Position numbers and translations under genes: made by a program
Assembly (NCBI GenBank): GCA_020466095.1
Contig: CM035806.1
Span: forward strand, 141,912,434 to 141,976,433
Reading direction: 5' to 3'
Source of the DNA: Chlorops oryzae
Taxonomy: Eukaryota > Arthropoda > Insecta > Diptera > Chloropidae
DNA: 64,000 nt
Part shown: positions 36,477-48,189 of the stretch, one piece after another
Numbering within the stretch: the stretch's first letter is position 1
Layout: every line of letters starts with the position of its first letter
Notes under the pieces: generated by a model
Seen by the model: the letters and a program-made list of their open reading frames with translations, nothing else
Told to the model about the DNA's origin: nothing
Database searches by the model: none

Positions 36477-36605
36477 GGCCCTAAGGCCCTATTACTCCTC
36501 AGGAGTTCATTTGCGACCCCCACCTCCCGTACGATTTATTGTTCATCTTGGCCTCCCCTACCATACCTTTGAAAAAAGCACTTTCGCACGGGACACCCTG
36601 TATAT
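36110..36605. mobile_element. DNA-element copy, family with AGGGTGTCCC end (copy 2), with (TTA)n
   Basis: It is oriented opposite to copy 1 at 6452-7610. Shared blocks are TCATACCAAAATGGCT, GACTTTGACCGTTTATTTTTG, CCATACAATTGGCTTTC and GATAAACCATTAT. It ends GGGACACCCTGTATA. A (TTA)n microsatellite of about 50 bp lies at 36427-36475. It is shorter inside than copy 1, so one copy has been rearranged. Confidence 0.55.
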
Positions 36606-37870
36606 AGACGCCTGTTTCTAACGACGAATTTTTCTCACGACTATTTTCTCTAAAATTTAATTCGATTTGAGTAAAGCTCTGTTCTCGAGCTGTGAACATA
36701 TAGCCAGATATATAAACGTGTGGCCGTGTCACGTTGGTCGATCACACCCGTTCGAAGCAAATGACAAAGTAATTGACGCAGGCGTTGAGCCGGAAATGCC
36801 ATGATGACAGCAAAAGACAGGCAGACAGACACTCAAGACAGGCGAAGAAGACTGTCTACAATTTTAAAAACATCCTTAGGATAACTAATATCCACCACTG
36901 AAGTCGAAGTCTTTTGAATATTCATAATAAAAAAATGAAAACATGAACCGCAAAAAAACACTCCCTCCTCTCCTTGCTATGATATCGAATAAAAAATACA
37001 TATAAATAAAGAAATAAATAAAAAAAATAATGATAAAATCGTTAAAAGAAAGAAATATTTAAAGAATTGACTGTCAAGAGGAATAATGATGTAAATGCCT
37101 GCCGGGCCCACGACCCCGGCCAACCGACCGCGCAGTGGTCATGGAGGCAAACAAACGGGCAAACAGGGAGGTCTTTGCGCGGTATTTATTTGCCTATCAC
37201 ATTGATGACACTTCGGATTAGACGATTGTGACGGTCGGATGGCTGGAATGGCAATCAAAATAAATCAACGCTGAGTGCGTTGAGTGCTGGCGCCGCGCTT
37301 TTCGCAGACCACAGCAAAAGGATTTCAAAAGTGCTTCCCTCCAAAACACAAAAATAAAAAAAAAAAACAAAAAAAAAAGAAATTACGTTAACTCAAAACA
37401 ATTCTCTTTAAATTGGATTGATAGTCGTTCAGTGTGACTTGGTGTAATGTGGATTCATCAGGAATGCTCAAACCTTAATCTGTCGATCATAGGAAAATAA
37501 TGCGCTTTTAATCACTGACATTTCAACAGGCATTCGAGTTGCTTACGTGTGCTTTATGAGCGTGAGTGCGTGTCATTGTGTGCGTATAGTCGTATTTAAT
37601 ATCCGCTGTACATCAGTGGATTCCAGTCGATCGATGTCGATGCCGCTCTCGATTGTGTTGCTCATGTTGTTGCCAATGTTGTTGCCGTCATGCATGCACA
37701 CGTGATGCTGCGAATGAATGCAAACGCTCCGAAGTGAAGCACTTAGCAAAATTAAACTTCCACTGAAATAACGTGAAATTACACAAGGACTATCTACATA
37801 TTCCGCCTCACACGGACGACATCGATAGGAGATAAGCATTTCATTTCGCATACATAGTATTACATACCAT
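36606..37870. other. Region without gene; GC-richer block at 37095-37310
   Basis: Most is AT-rich. The block 37095-37310 is clearly richer in G+C (GGGCCCACGACCCCGGCC, GGCGCCGCGC) than its surroundings and has no open frame of note, so it may be a conserved regulatory element or an untranslated exon. Confidence 0.4.
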
Positions 37871-38808
37871 CCCAGTCGGAAATTAGGTCTTGCATGAATT
37901 TATTCTTGTAAGAATTCGTCGATTCAATAAGTGAGAAATGTAATGTCGAAAAAAATCAGGAATAATTAGGCAAATAATCGGCGAAAGCGGACCGAAAAGT
38001 TTTGAAAATCTCATCCATTGTTTTTTTTTCATTTTTTGTGTTTTATGGTTCAGAAGAAAATTGATCAAGTTCTGAAGAACTCCTCGGTCCGCTATCGCCG
38101 AATTTTTGCCTTACTATTCCTGAGTTTTTTCTTATCAACGCATAAAGGCATAAGAAACTGTACATTTTCGTGGAAATGCAGAGAACAAAAAGTGGAATAA
38201 TAAAGTTTGTCATTTGAAGTGCGACAGTCAAGGAGTTAACACATAAAAATTGTGTTCAAACAAATTATGAACTCATTAAAATATCTCATTACTTTTAAAT
38301 CATTTGGGTTGAATAACCTTTTTGTTTTTATTTATTTATTTATATATATTTACCTTTTTTGTTTTTTATTTAATAAAACGAACTGATTTTGAATATAAAA
38401 CAAAATTTTTTCCCGATTTATAAATCTCCAAACATGAATATTTTCTGCAATGAATTCAACAATCTTTTTTTCATTGTAGAATTCATATATGAATTTTTTG
38501 TGCATTTTCAAAGGAAGAGGTCCTTCACTATACCTTACCATATGTAAGCTATGTAAGCTATCATTTCCGCGATAGCGGACCGAAAATACGCGAGCGCTTC
38601 CAAGAATTCATTTCGTGTGATTTCTCTCGCGCTATTTCGACCATTTTCAAATTAAGTTTTCAGCGATAGCGGACCAAAAACTAAATCAAAACTAAACCTT
38701 ACATTTCCTAGGACATCGCAATGTTAATTTTCAATGATGAATTCAGCAATAGTCCATAGAGGCTATTGCAGAAAAAGTTGCTGATAAAACTTACACTTGC
38801 CGACTGGG
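37871..38808. mobile_element. TIR element, CCCAGTCGG family (copy 1)
   Basis: The left end is CCCAGTCGGAAATT and the right end is the inverse, CCGACTGGG at 38800-38808. Inside, an inverted repeat spans 37949-38131, with GGCGAAAGCGGACCGA and CGGTCCGCTATCGCC at its core, and GCGATAGCGGACC recurs near 38571 and 38661. The part near 38710-38770 matches the interior of copy 2 at 56694-56914. Confidence 0.7.
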
Positions 38809-38814
38809 ATACAA

Positions 38815-39085
38815 ACATACAAACATACATACATACATACATACATACATACATACATACATACATACATACATACATACATACATACATACATACATAC
38901 ATACATACATACATACATACATACATACATACATACATACATACATACATACATACATACATACATACATACATACATACATACATACATACATACAAAC
39001 AAACAAACATACATACATACATACATACAAACATACATACATACAAACATACATACATACATACAATGCATACAACGTACAAGAG
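38815..39085. repeat. (CATA)n microsatellite
   Basis: About 270 bp of CATA/TATG repeats with a few CAAA variants, directly next to the right end of the preceding element. Tyr/Val/Met/Cys-type frames across it are artefacts. Confidence 0.97.
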
Positions 39086-39152
39086 GATTACGTACCAATA
39101 TACATACATACATGCGGACACACTACATACATACTCATACACACGAACATAC

Positions 39153-39300
39153 AGGCCACACACCTTATGACATCATACATACATGAATTACATACGGGTG
39201 GAATAAGGAAATGAAGCAGTATCATGCAAATAACGAACGACAAAAATTGAGCATACATAGGCAGGACTTATGAGCATAATACGGAGAATACAAAGTTAGT
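39153..39300 (+). repeat. Dispersed repeat, copy 1
   Basis: GGCCACACACCTTATGA, GTGGAATAAG, AACGACAAAAA and TAATACGGAGAATA occur in the same order at 48838-48960. The family is not identified. Confidence 0.7.
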
Positions 39301-40916
39301 CATGCCTATTTGAGAGTTCTCGACTGCATATTCAGCGATGCAAGGACTTAGAAATACCGAATACATAAGCCAACTACTTTTCGTTATCGCAACTTCGTTT
39401 CACTTCGTGAATCTGATGCGACGCGTGCCAAAATAAAAAGAGAATTGTCACAATTCTTCAAGAATCGGCAACGGAAACGTACCAAAAAAATGAAAAAGAG
39501 AAGACAGTTTAAAGAGAACACGAACGCAGCACAGTGGTTTATTTGCGGAAAAAATGCTTTTTTTGAAGTATTACATTATTCCAATGTTTGATGTTTTTAT
39601 CTGATTTAAGCATTGTTTCAATAAGAAGAATTCATGATAGTTTTTATCCGAAAAGGTAATTTTTATGCTCAATCAAACTTTACATGTTTTGCATGAAGTT
39701 TGAGCAAGTTAAAAAGTACCTTCGCTTATCCTTTTCATCCAACAAAAAGTTGTCCTATTTGCAGGCATTATAGAAGCAAACGGTGTATGATAAAGTATGA
39801 AAAAACTCATAGAAAGTGGGCGTGGCAGCTCAAGAAATCTATTATTCTTTGTTTAAACAGTCTTTCCTGTTTATTTGTCAACCAAAATCACAAAATCACA
39901 GATAGCACACATTCAAAATTATTCATAATTCAAGATGGTGGAATTTAACGAAAGGACCATTGGCCAACTGAAGCTCGTCTTGTAACATATGATTAAATAC
40001 ACAATAAGATATAAAAGAAAATCGAGCAGTAGACAAAGTCCGAATAATGCATTCTAATGCGCTACTCAATAAACTACGAAATTATATCTACATACAATGT
40101 TAATTGAAGCCAACTTATAGAGTCTAAGCATTCAATTTTCGCACTCTGCTACGACACCCTTCGATACTGGAGAAAATCGCTGTACGTTTCGCTGGAATTG
40201 GAATTAATCAAATTTCAAACCACTGATTTTACTGCCTGCTGCCCGAAAAAAAGAAGAAAGAAAAAATGTGGGGGGGGGGCGAGAACGGAGCGAAAGGAAA
40301 TTCCCAAAAAGAAAAGTAGCTTATTCAATTTAATAGAGCCACCAGCGACCAATGGAATTCTCATTGACTCGACAGCTGTAACCATGGAAGAAGTCAACAA
40401 AGTCAAACGACCCGAAAGAGACGGAGACGACAACAGGAAGAGAGAAAAACAAAAAACAAAAAAACAAAAAACACAAAAAAGCAAAAAAAAAACCAGCGGA
40501 AATATCGTTTAAAATTCCTTCAGCGCCGTCATCATCAATATTCATTTGAGAATGACATTCGTCCATCAACAGGAAACGCCGCCATGCTAGTTAAAATATA
40601 CGGTGGGGGACTGTGTGGGCGGCATGGGCGGTATTTGGCAGTGCGGCCCGGTGTCGCGTGAACTGTCCGGCGTGGCACGTCGTAATGACATAAAAGTGGA
40701 TTTGTTTTAGCGCGAAGAGCTATTGTTCCGTGCAAGAGATGCCTAATGGCGGACGCACTTAAAGTTAAGCTCCATGAGGCATTCAGGCGGCGAATGATCA
40801 GAGCATAATTTGTTATGTCCTTCAGATTATTTTGCCTTTTAGCCTTGTCTTTAGTTTTTATTTGTCCGTTTTACATTTGCTGGTATTTATAAAATTTTCT
40901 TTTCTATTTTGGTTTC

Positions 40917-40948
<32 letters not shown>

Positions 40949-40964
40949 GTTCTTCGCTTTTGGT
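39301..40964. other. Region without a supported gene
   Basis: Lys-rich frames at 40198-40512 come from A-rich sequence. A GC-richer block at 40560-40740 and (GTT)n at 40917-40948 are present. I cannot assign a function. Confidence 0.4.
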
Positions 40965-42993
40965 ACGGAGAGCATTCTTTGTCGAGAGAAGGTATATTGC
41001 GTGTGTGCGGTTGTGTGTAGCGCTCAGAATCAATCAAAGGCTGTCGGTCTGTCTGTAAACTGAAATTTTTACACATTAAATTGGTACAGCCACTCTGACT
41101 TAATTGGATGTGCGTATTGGCGGAGACATGAGTAACATCAAGTCCGAACATAGACTGTATTGGACCATATGTAGGGCTAACTTCAGGACAAGCGATTGTT
41201 TTAAAAATCAAAAGAAATGGTCTAAAAGTCTCAAAATTGGGGGAAAATGTGGAACTAAAAGCACAGATAATCGGCTTATGATGGTTCCTTTGTGGTCTTG
41301 AAAATCTTCAGAAAACTTTGACTCGTATGCATTAAGATGGGATCAGATCTTTTTTTCGAGTTTGTGAGCAATCGCTTAGCATGATATGCAAAAAGAATAA
41401 TTTACCTATGAGTTTTAAATAAGGTATTTTAGCTTTTTTCTCGATTGGCTCAAGTCAGAGATCCATCTCATTTTTATGCATACATACGAGCCTCGGTGTT
41501 AGTATTGGTGGTGTTGCTTTAGCCCAGCAGAATGCAGCAGGGATCGAATTTCGCATTGGCGATATCGTTTCAATATACCCCAGTAGAAGGTATGTCAACA
41601 GGTAGCAATGTCTATAGCGTTTCTTCATTGCGGGGTTAGAAAAATAATGTGGACATCGGGTATAGCATTTTTGTATCAATATGTCATGCAGCAGTCACAA
41701 GATCGTTTCGCTTGTTTCATTTTTCTGTGCTCTGTTGACACTCAATACCCATGGCAGTACAAAATGTCTATAGGAGATTACCTTGCTACGTACATAGCAA
41801 GCCGCAATTCCTGTTGAAAATCCGAGAGACAGTACCACGGTCTCCTGTTGACATGCATCGACATGTAAGGGGAAATGTCTATCGCAGTAATGCATTGCCT
41901 GGGTACAAGTGGTCGCATTTTCTGCTGGGTAACTGTTTAAAGAAATATTCAAAAGTAGGTAGGGGAGAGGTGTGTACCTTGGACCGATTGTACCTCGGTC
42001 CAAGTGTAGATTCCCGCTCAACCACTGCATATACATGCAAATGTTCTTCTATGGAATGTTCCAATCACGCTGCTATTTGACTTAAGTTTGCTGTATAGTG
42101 TCGAGCTATACAGACAAGTGGAAAAAGGCGAAAAAAAATTTTTTGGTGCACAACTCAATCGAAATTTTCGAATTCTACAAATAAATCATAAAAATTTTAC
42201 TTATTTTCAAAACATAGCATGAGTTCTTCTTTTGTTTTGATTCCAAAATATGAATTTTTAGATGATATTTTTTAAAACAACAGGAAGGTGTACCTCGGAC
42301 ATATGCTAACAAGTGTACCTTGGACCGGTCCAAGGTACAAATTTTAGATGAATATTGGCTTGCTGTTTCTTATTTTGATCGAATTTAGAAAATTGTCTCT
42401 CTTTTCTTCAGAATATAACGAAAGATAACGAAAAACCATACCGAAAGGAGTTTCGAAAGAAAAGATTCAATTTCAAGATGATTTATAGAGCCTGATTTAA
42501 GCGTAGAAAATGATTCATCCATCTCAAGCCTTTTGCGCCGAGAAAAAAGGAAGACTTAAATACTTTCCGTTTTAAACAATATGACATATGCAAATAATCG
42601 AGTATTTTTAATTTCTTACATACTTGCTACGAATTTACTCCTTTTATTTTATGCGGTCCAAGGTACACATACCAAAGGACCATGGTACACTTGCATGGTG
42701 TACCTTGAACCGTTTTGGATTGGTATGGTAAAAGTAGTTTTTCTATTTATTGGTAAGGAGGAGAAAAATAAATGATTCTTCATTTAATGTCGGAAGGATA
42801 TGAGAGAACTTATATAAAAGAAAAACTAAAGAAAACATCTTGCAAAATTTTCTAGATTGAAAAATGTGAAATCCGGACCAAGGTACACACCTCTCCCCTA
42901 TTGTATATATAATATGTTACAAAGTTGATTTATCTTTGTCGGGTGCTGTATTGTCCGGCATTCATGAATGCATATAACACCCTTACTGTATTG
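40965..42993 (+). mobile_element. Old DINE-1-like copy interrupted by a nested element
   Basis: The left part, 40965-41350, keeps GAGAGCATTCTTTGTCGAG, GGTATATTGCGTGTG, GTCGGTCTGTCTGT and TGAGTAACATCAAGTCCGAA. The right end, 42935-42993, keeps GTCGGGTGCTGTATTGTC and ATAACACCCTTACTG. These match the copy at 25571-26431 with much divergence. The TIR element 41962-42898 and perhaps other sequence split it. Confidence 0.65.
41962..42898. mobile_element. TIR element with TA target, GGTACA-rich
   Basis: 937 bp with ends GGGGAGAGGTGTGTACC at the left and the exact inverse at the right, flanked by TA on both sides (41960-41961 and 42899-42900). This fits Tc1/mariner-type insertion. The TIR core TGTACCTTGGACC and its inverse recur inside at about 41990, 42294, 42314-42338, 42655, 42680 and 42697. 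No transposase frame. Confidence 0.8.
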
Positions 42994-43110
42994 TTGTTTT
43001 TTTTTTCTTCTTCTTTCAAGTGCAAGAAGAGACAAGTCATTTAGAGCTTATTCAACAAATGTCAGCCGGCAAGTGGAATGATATGGATTATTATGTTGTT
43101 CGAGGTCAAT

Positions 43111-43479
43111 TTACGTCCCTGACTCTATATTTAGATTTGCCATTTTCTTTTTTAACCTGATTTGCTGTATATTCTTTTTATTTTCGTTTTCTTTTTGTTT
43201 TTTTTTTTTTGTTTTTTGTGTTTTTGGAATTGTTTCCGCGGAAAATGTCCTTGCTCGCTTGCACCAAAGTGAATTGATTCGCAAGTAACTGCTCAAATGG
43301 ATAGGCACTCCACTACACTTCACGCCGCGGTTCGCCGCTTCACTCAGCTCGATGCACGGCTGGTACATGCTCATGAAATTCGAAGCCATTAGCTGGCGCA
43401 CGTGTCCTGGTGTCGATTTCATCGTGTAACTTAAACCGCTTTTGGCGGCAGCATAGCCTCCGCAAATGATTTCCATCAT
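43111..43479 (-). other. GC-richer block with open frame, possible minus-strand exon
   Basis: Between about 43240 and 43480 the sequence is clearly richer in G+C. An open frame on the minus strand starts at ATGATGG (43479) and reads MMEIICGGYAAAKSG and HVRQLMASNFMSMYQPC before running into A-rich, Lys-rich code. I do not recognise the protein and see no strong donor. It could be a conserved non-coding block. Confidence 0.25.
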
Positions 43480-45492
43480 GCTTGAGATTACATGACAGCA
43501 GAATTAAGTGGTGAACGCACTCGTTTTTCATCGGTGTAAGAACACGATTTTGTCGGTGCGAACGACGCGAGGAGGGTTACACCGGCTCGCAAGTAGCTGT
43601 GTAACAGTGTCGCATGTGATTTGCATAAGGCGGATCAACACTGATGGTATCGTGGATATCAAAGAGTTTTGTTTAGTTGCTTTCGGCGTTGCCTTTGGGC
43701 AACGAGTTTTCTTCCTTATTTTTGTTTTTTTTTTCTTCTTCTTTTTATTTTGGTTCTTCCGTTGCTGTCTTTATCGTTTTTATTTGGCATTCCTAAAGGC
43801 TTTGGAATAAAAACAACAAAAAAACAAAAACAAAAATTTTTTTTAAATATATAAAAACCGAAAAAAGAAAATGACAAATCGCTAGCGTCTGGCAGCATCA
43901 AAATATATTTGCATATAAGACGGACTTAGTTTAAAAAAAAAAAACAAAATCTTCACACACACTTTACGAACGGATGTTTTGCTTTTTTTCCCAGTTGAAC
44001 ATAAAGAGCCAATTTTCCGAAGAAAAAAAAGGAAAGCCAAATACAATAAGAATTCTTTAAAACGAATAAAAGGATATATGATGATTAAGACAAAAAAATA
44101 TTAACAGTAAAAATTTTTGTAGCATTCTCAACGTCATCTCAACCAACTGCGGCACAGAGACCAACATGCCGAATATTAATAAATGCTTTTTTATTTGCAA
44201 AGCGTTGCCTTTATTTTCTAATTGCAAATATCAATTTTTATTAATGGATTTCCTTGTTTCAATTAGTCGACTTAAGGATTTACGATAAATAGCCACTTTA
44301 ATTGATTAAAGTTAATTTCGAGCGAACCCAGAAAGCATAGGAAAGATTTTCAAACTGACCGAAATATGGAATGAATAAATCATTTTGATAAGTGAACTTT
44401 ACTCGGTCGGAATAGGAAAATCACTTCTATTTAATAAACGTAAATAATTTTACTCCTGACTGGCTGCGTACAGGAAGACTTCCGTCGCACGCATTCCAAG
44501 ACAGACAGACAGACAGACGGTTGCGCCCGAAAGCATGCTATGTTTTCTGCTGCTCTCTCTCTCTCGCTCTCTCGCTCTGTCGGAAACTGCTCTGCCTCCT
44601 GCTGAAGGAATGAAAAGTTAATGAACTAAATTATGATATTCCGACACAATTTCCTACTACGTGACAAAGTGCGCAAAACAATGAATGAATAACTTAGAAC
44701 GGAGAACAAAAAAAAGTGTAGCTCCAAATTGACTTTGAACAAGCATTAAGTCAAACTGTTTTTACACCCCTTCCCTGGCGCAAAAAGAGGTGGAATATAA
44801 GGAAATAAAAAATCATTCCCGAAAACAAAAGAACAGCAATAAAAATCATTTATTAGGTCAAACAAAACAAAACAAAACGAAACGAAACAAAAAAAAAAAG
44901 GAATAAATAAATAAACAAAACAAGCGAAGTTAAGTCGAAAGAAGAATTTCAATCTTGAATCTGTGTAATGAGTCCGGGCCGCACATGTCTCGGTCATTGA
45001 TGGCAATCGAAGAGAGTCCTTGTTTTTAGCTTAACGATGTACACTAATATATCTTCTTGAAGTAAAATGGATGAACCAAAGTTATTTGCCACAGCAGGGC
45101 AGCATCGAAACAAAACGACGCTGGCGAGGGCGATGACGAAGACGAAAATGAAGCTGATGCCGAACTCTTGGAGCAACATGTGAAATCAATTTTGAGATAT
45201 GTTTTCGGTTGGATTCTTTTTGGAATGTAGGTTACCGTGCGAACTGCATTGTAAGGATCATCCGGTACGCGGGCCTGCTACAGCTGCGCCCCATCTTGTC
45301 TCGTCCCGACTCATGTCGTGTCGTGTCGCTGAATTCGTTGTCCTCTTCCATGCGAATTCAGTTGTTCAACATTAATGCGCATTAATGCCATATCCATTGT
45401 CTGCTCAAATGACTTTTGTGTGTTTGGAATGGCAATGATAGCAATTTCGTGCTGACTCAGCTGCTGCTCCTTTCGCTCCTGTCGGCGTGTTT
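43480..45492. other. Region without a supported gene
   Basis: It contains T-rich and A-rich tracts, a CAGA repeat at 44500-44518 and (CT)n at 44552-44578. A GC-richer part at 45090-45350 has no recognisable product. Confidence 0.4.
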
Positions 45493-46470
45493 TTATACCC
45501 AGCGTAAGCGGGGTATATTAGTTTTGTGCGAATCTTGTAACAGGGAGAATTAAGCTCCGGAGATATAGAATATATTATATATAGAAATGATCAGGATCAA
45601 AAACTGAATCGATTCAGACATGTGCGTCCGTCCGTCTGTCTGTCCGTCCGTGGTCGGATCTCCTCCGAAACGGCTGAACCAATGAAGTCGAAATTTAGTT
45701 CAAGTATGATCCTAAGTAAAAATGGGAGACATCCGCCCACTGCCACGCCCACAAATGAATTTATTGTGTTTTCAGTAAAATTCCATTGATATTTGGTGTA
45801 CTGGTAAACTACAAAAAGGGACATATCCTGGAAAAAAATGGACGCCGCCCTCCTCCAGCCACGCCCACAAATAAGCCCACAAATAAGGGCTTATCGTAAC
45901 TTGTGAAGTAAAAGGCGTAGAAGCTTCAAATTCGCAACATAGGTTGACCAAAGCGAATGAAAGCTGTAGGATCAAAATTTTATGCAGCCCGCCCACTGCC
46001 ACACCCACAAATGTATAATTTTCGTAACTTCCGAAGTAAAAGGCGTAGAAGCTTCAAATTCGCAACATAGGTTGACCAAGGCGAATGAAAGGTGTAGGAA
46101 AAAGTTTTATGTGGTCCGCCCACTGCCACGCCCACAAATGAAGATTTTTCTTAACTTCCGAAGTAAAAGGCGTAGAAGCTTCAAATTCGCAACATAGGTT
46201 CACCAAGGCGAATGAAAGGTGTAGGAAAATAATTAATGTGGCCCGCCCACTTCCACGCCCACAAATGTATAATTTTCGTAACTTCCGAAGTAAAAGGCGT
46301 AGAAGCTTCAAATTCGCAACATAGGTTCACCAAGGCGAATGAAAGGTGTAGGAAAATAATTAATGTGACCTGCCCACTTCCACGCCCACAAATAGAAAAG
46401 CAAAACATAGTGCGCTCATAATGTCGGGACGCTGGGTATTTCAAAGTCGGGCTTGACCGACTTTAGCTTT
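45493..46470 (+). mobile_element. DINE-1-like Helentron with internal 127-bp tandem repeats
   Basis: It starts ATACCCAGCGTAAGCGGGGTAT after a T run. It has CCGTCCGTCTGTCTGTCCGT, CGAAACGGCTGAACC and repeated GCCACGCCCAC. It ends CGCTGGGTATTTCAAAGTCGG plus the hairpin GTCGGGCTTGACCGAC. CGCAACATAGGTT recurs at 45933, 46061, 46188 and 46315, giving four units of about 127 bp. It is a different subfamily from the copy at 25571-26431. Confidence 0.85.
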
Positions 46471-47899
46471 CTTAATTGTGTTTTTTTTTTGTTTTTAGCG
46501 TGTCGCTTAGTGTTCCACGTTCATTGCTTAATTATGTCGGTGCGTGCGATTGTGCTCTCGTGTGTGTGTGTTTTATTTTTGTGCTTTTTGCCCTTTTCCA
46601 GTGGTTCTCTTGCTCTTTAATTTTCTCCACCCTACATGCTTGTCTGTAATGAATTATACTGCATTGAATTTTATGACATATTCATTTAATTATACTGCTT
46701 CAGTTCCAGTTGAGTGATGCTCAGAAAATGTGCTGTTGGCTTACAGTGGAAGCACTTTAGAGGGAATCCTTTTTAGCACCGATTTCATTTTCAGCAGTCT
46801 TTATACTTATAAATACATATAGGTTTATATATGTATATACTCTTGATCAGGATCGGAAGCTGAAATTACGTAATTTGGGCCTATAGTGACGACATGCTAT
46901 TAGTAAGAGGAACTCAAGCCCTAATTTTGCGTACACGTTCAAAATTAGCGACTGTGCAGCAAGGATTTTTTGTTGTTTTTTTTTTTTTTTTGTTTTTTAG
47001 TGGAAGCACTTTGTACAAATTCATTGAGTGATATGTGACCACATAACAAAAGACAAAGAAACATGAAAAATCATTACATGTTTACGCTTCAAACAATTCT
47101 TTCAGTGCATATGTCACGCTCAGGCACGAATACATGCGAAAAATGTGTGCCAATGGTCGTGGGTCGTGGTCGTGGTGGGCAGCACTGATTTAGACATGTC
47201 CGTTTTTCCGCCTTCGGGCGAATCTCTACCGAAACGGCTGACTGAACCAAACAAGTCGAAATTTTGTGCGCAGACAATTTGGGCCCCTAGAATGATCCCG
47301 ATTGGAAAATGGTTTGACCAGCTTCCTGCTGAGCCCACAAATTAATTAAATATGTACATATATAGAAAAATAGTTGAGACTTGAGAAACACTCAACATTT
47401 TCCATTGATATTTGGCAAACTGCTGAAGGACTGGGAGAGACTTACATATGTATTTATGTATATTCAAATGATGCGCTGGGTCTTCTCACTCCAGTAAGTG
47501 TACCAATATCGCCGGGAATCTCAAAGTGGGACTTCACCCGTTTATTTGAAAAGATCTCAGCAATGCTGAAGCATTCTTTGCAAAATTTAATTGAAAACTT
47601 TATGTATGACTTCTTTCTTGATGATTTTTCCAGTTATTGTTTCTTAAGGGAAGCGAATTTTTCGAAAAGGCTTTAGCTATAGCTTTCCAAAAAGCCGAAT
47701 TTCAATAAAAAAAAAATTCCTCTGTCGAGCAGGAGAATCAGCAGGTGGGTGCAACGTTTGATGTAGTATGTTCTGCGGAAATCACGGGAAACATTTTGCC
47801 TTTTGAAAACGTTCAATTCTCAATGCAAATGCTTTTCTTCAACGCAAGCAAAACGAGAAGTCATTTCAATGTTCCTTTGTAGGTAGGTACATGCAGAAA
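46471..47899. other. Region with a DINE-1-like fragment at 47185-47345
   Basis: TTAGACATGTCCGTTTTTCCG, GAAACGGCTGACTGAACC and AAGTCGAAATTTTGTGCG resemble the inner part of the element at 45493-46470. A T tract lies near 46976-46991. Nothing else is recognised. Confidence 0.55.
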
Positions 47900-47912
47900 A
47901 AAAGTATCACAT

Positions 47913-48187
47913 TACCAATTATATTTTACAGGCATTACATATATAATTGGGTATGATGTAATTATATTTCCATAATTACGTCCAATTATATTTTTTATTA
48001 CCTGCAATTATACATATGTATGTATATGTAATGGTATCAATTGATTTAAATGATAAAAAAAATAAATTCAATTACATACATATATAATTCCGTCCTATTA
48101 AATTTCTAATCGCCTGCAATCATACTTATATGTAATTGTATCGAACGATATACATAGAAACAAATGCAATTATATATATATCGCACC
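47913..48187. repeat. Array of short AATTATA-type palindromic motifs
   Basis: CTGCAATTATA, TGTAATTG, CCAATTATAT and their inverses recur about every 25-40 bp. The design resembles the motif arrays in the elements at 24.4, 50.4 and 57.4 kb. Terminal repeats are not clear, so the limits are approximate. Confidence 0.5.
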
Positions 48188-48189
48188 CT

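Noticed and set aside
38708..39186. Long Tyr/Val/Met/Cys and Ile/His/Thr frames
   Set aside because: CATA microsatellite read in several frames.
40198..40512. 104-residue Lys-rich frame
   Set aside because: A-rich composition explains it; no domain or splice context.
43100..43120. ACGTCCCTG as the end of a third hAT element
   Set aside because: It resembles the TIR of 34099-34547, but no opposite end or 8-bp duplication was found.
45982..46444. Repeated frames with similar peptides
   Set aside because: They are the 127-bp units of a DINE-1-like element and not a repeat protein.
45493..46470. CRISPR-like array (regular 127-bp spacing)
   Set aside because: The units are homologous throughout with no unique spacers; this is tandem repetition in a eukaryotic element.
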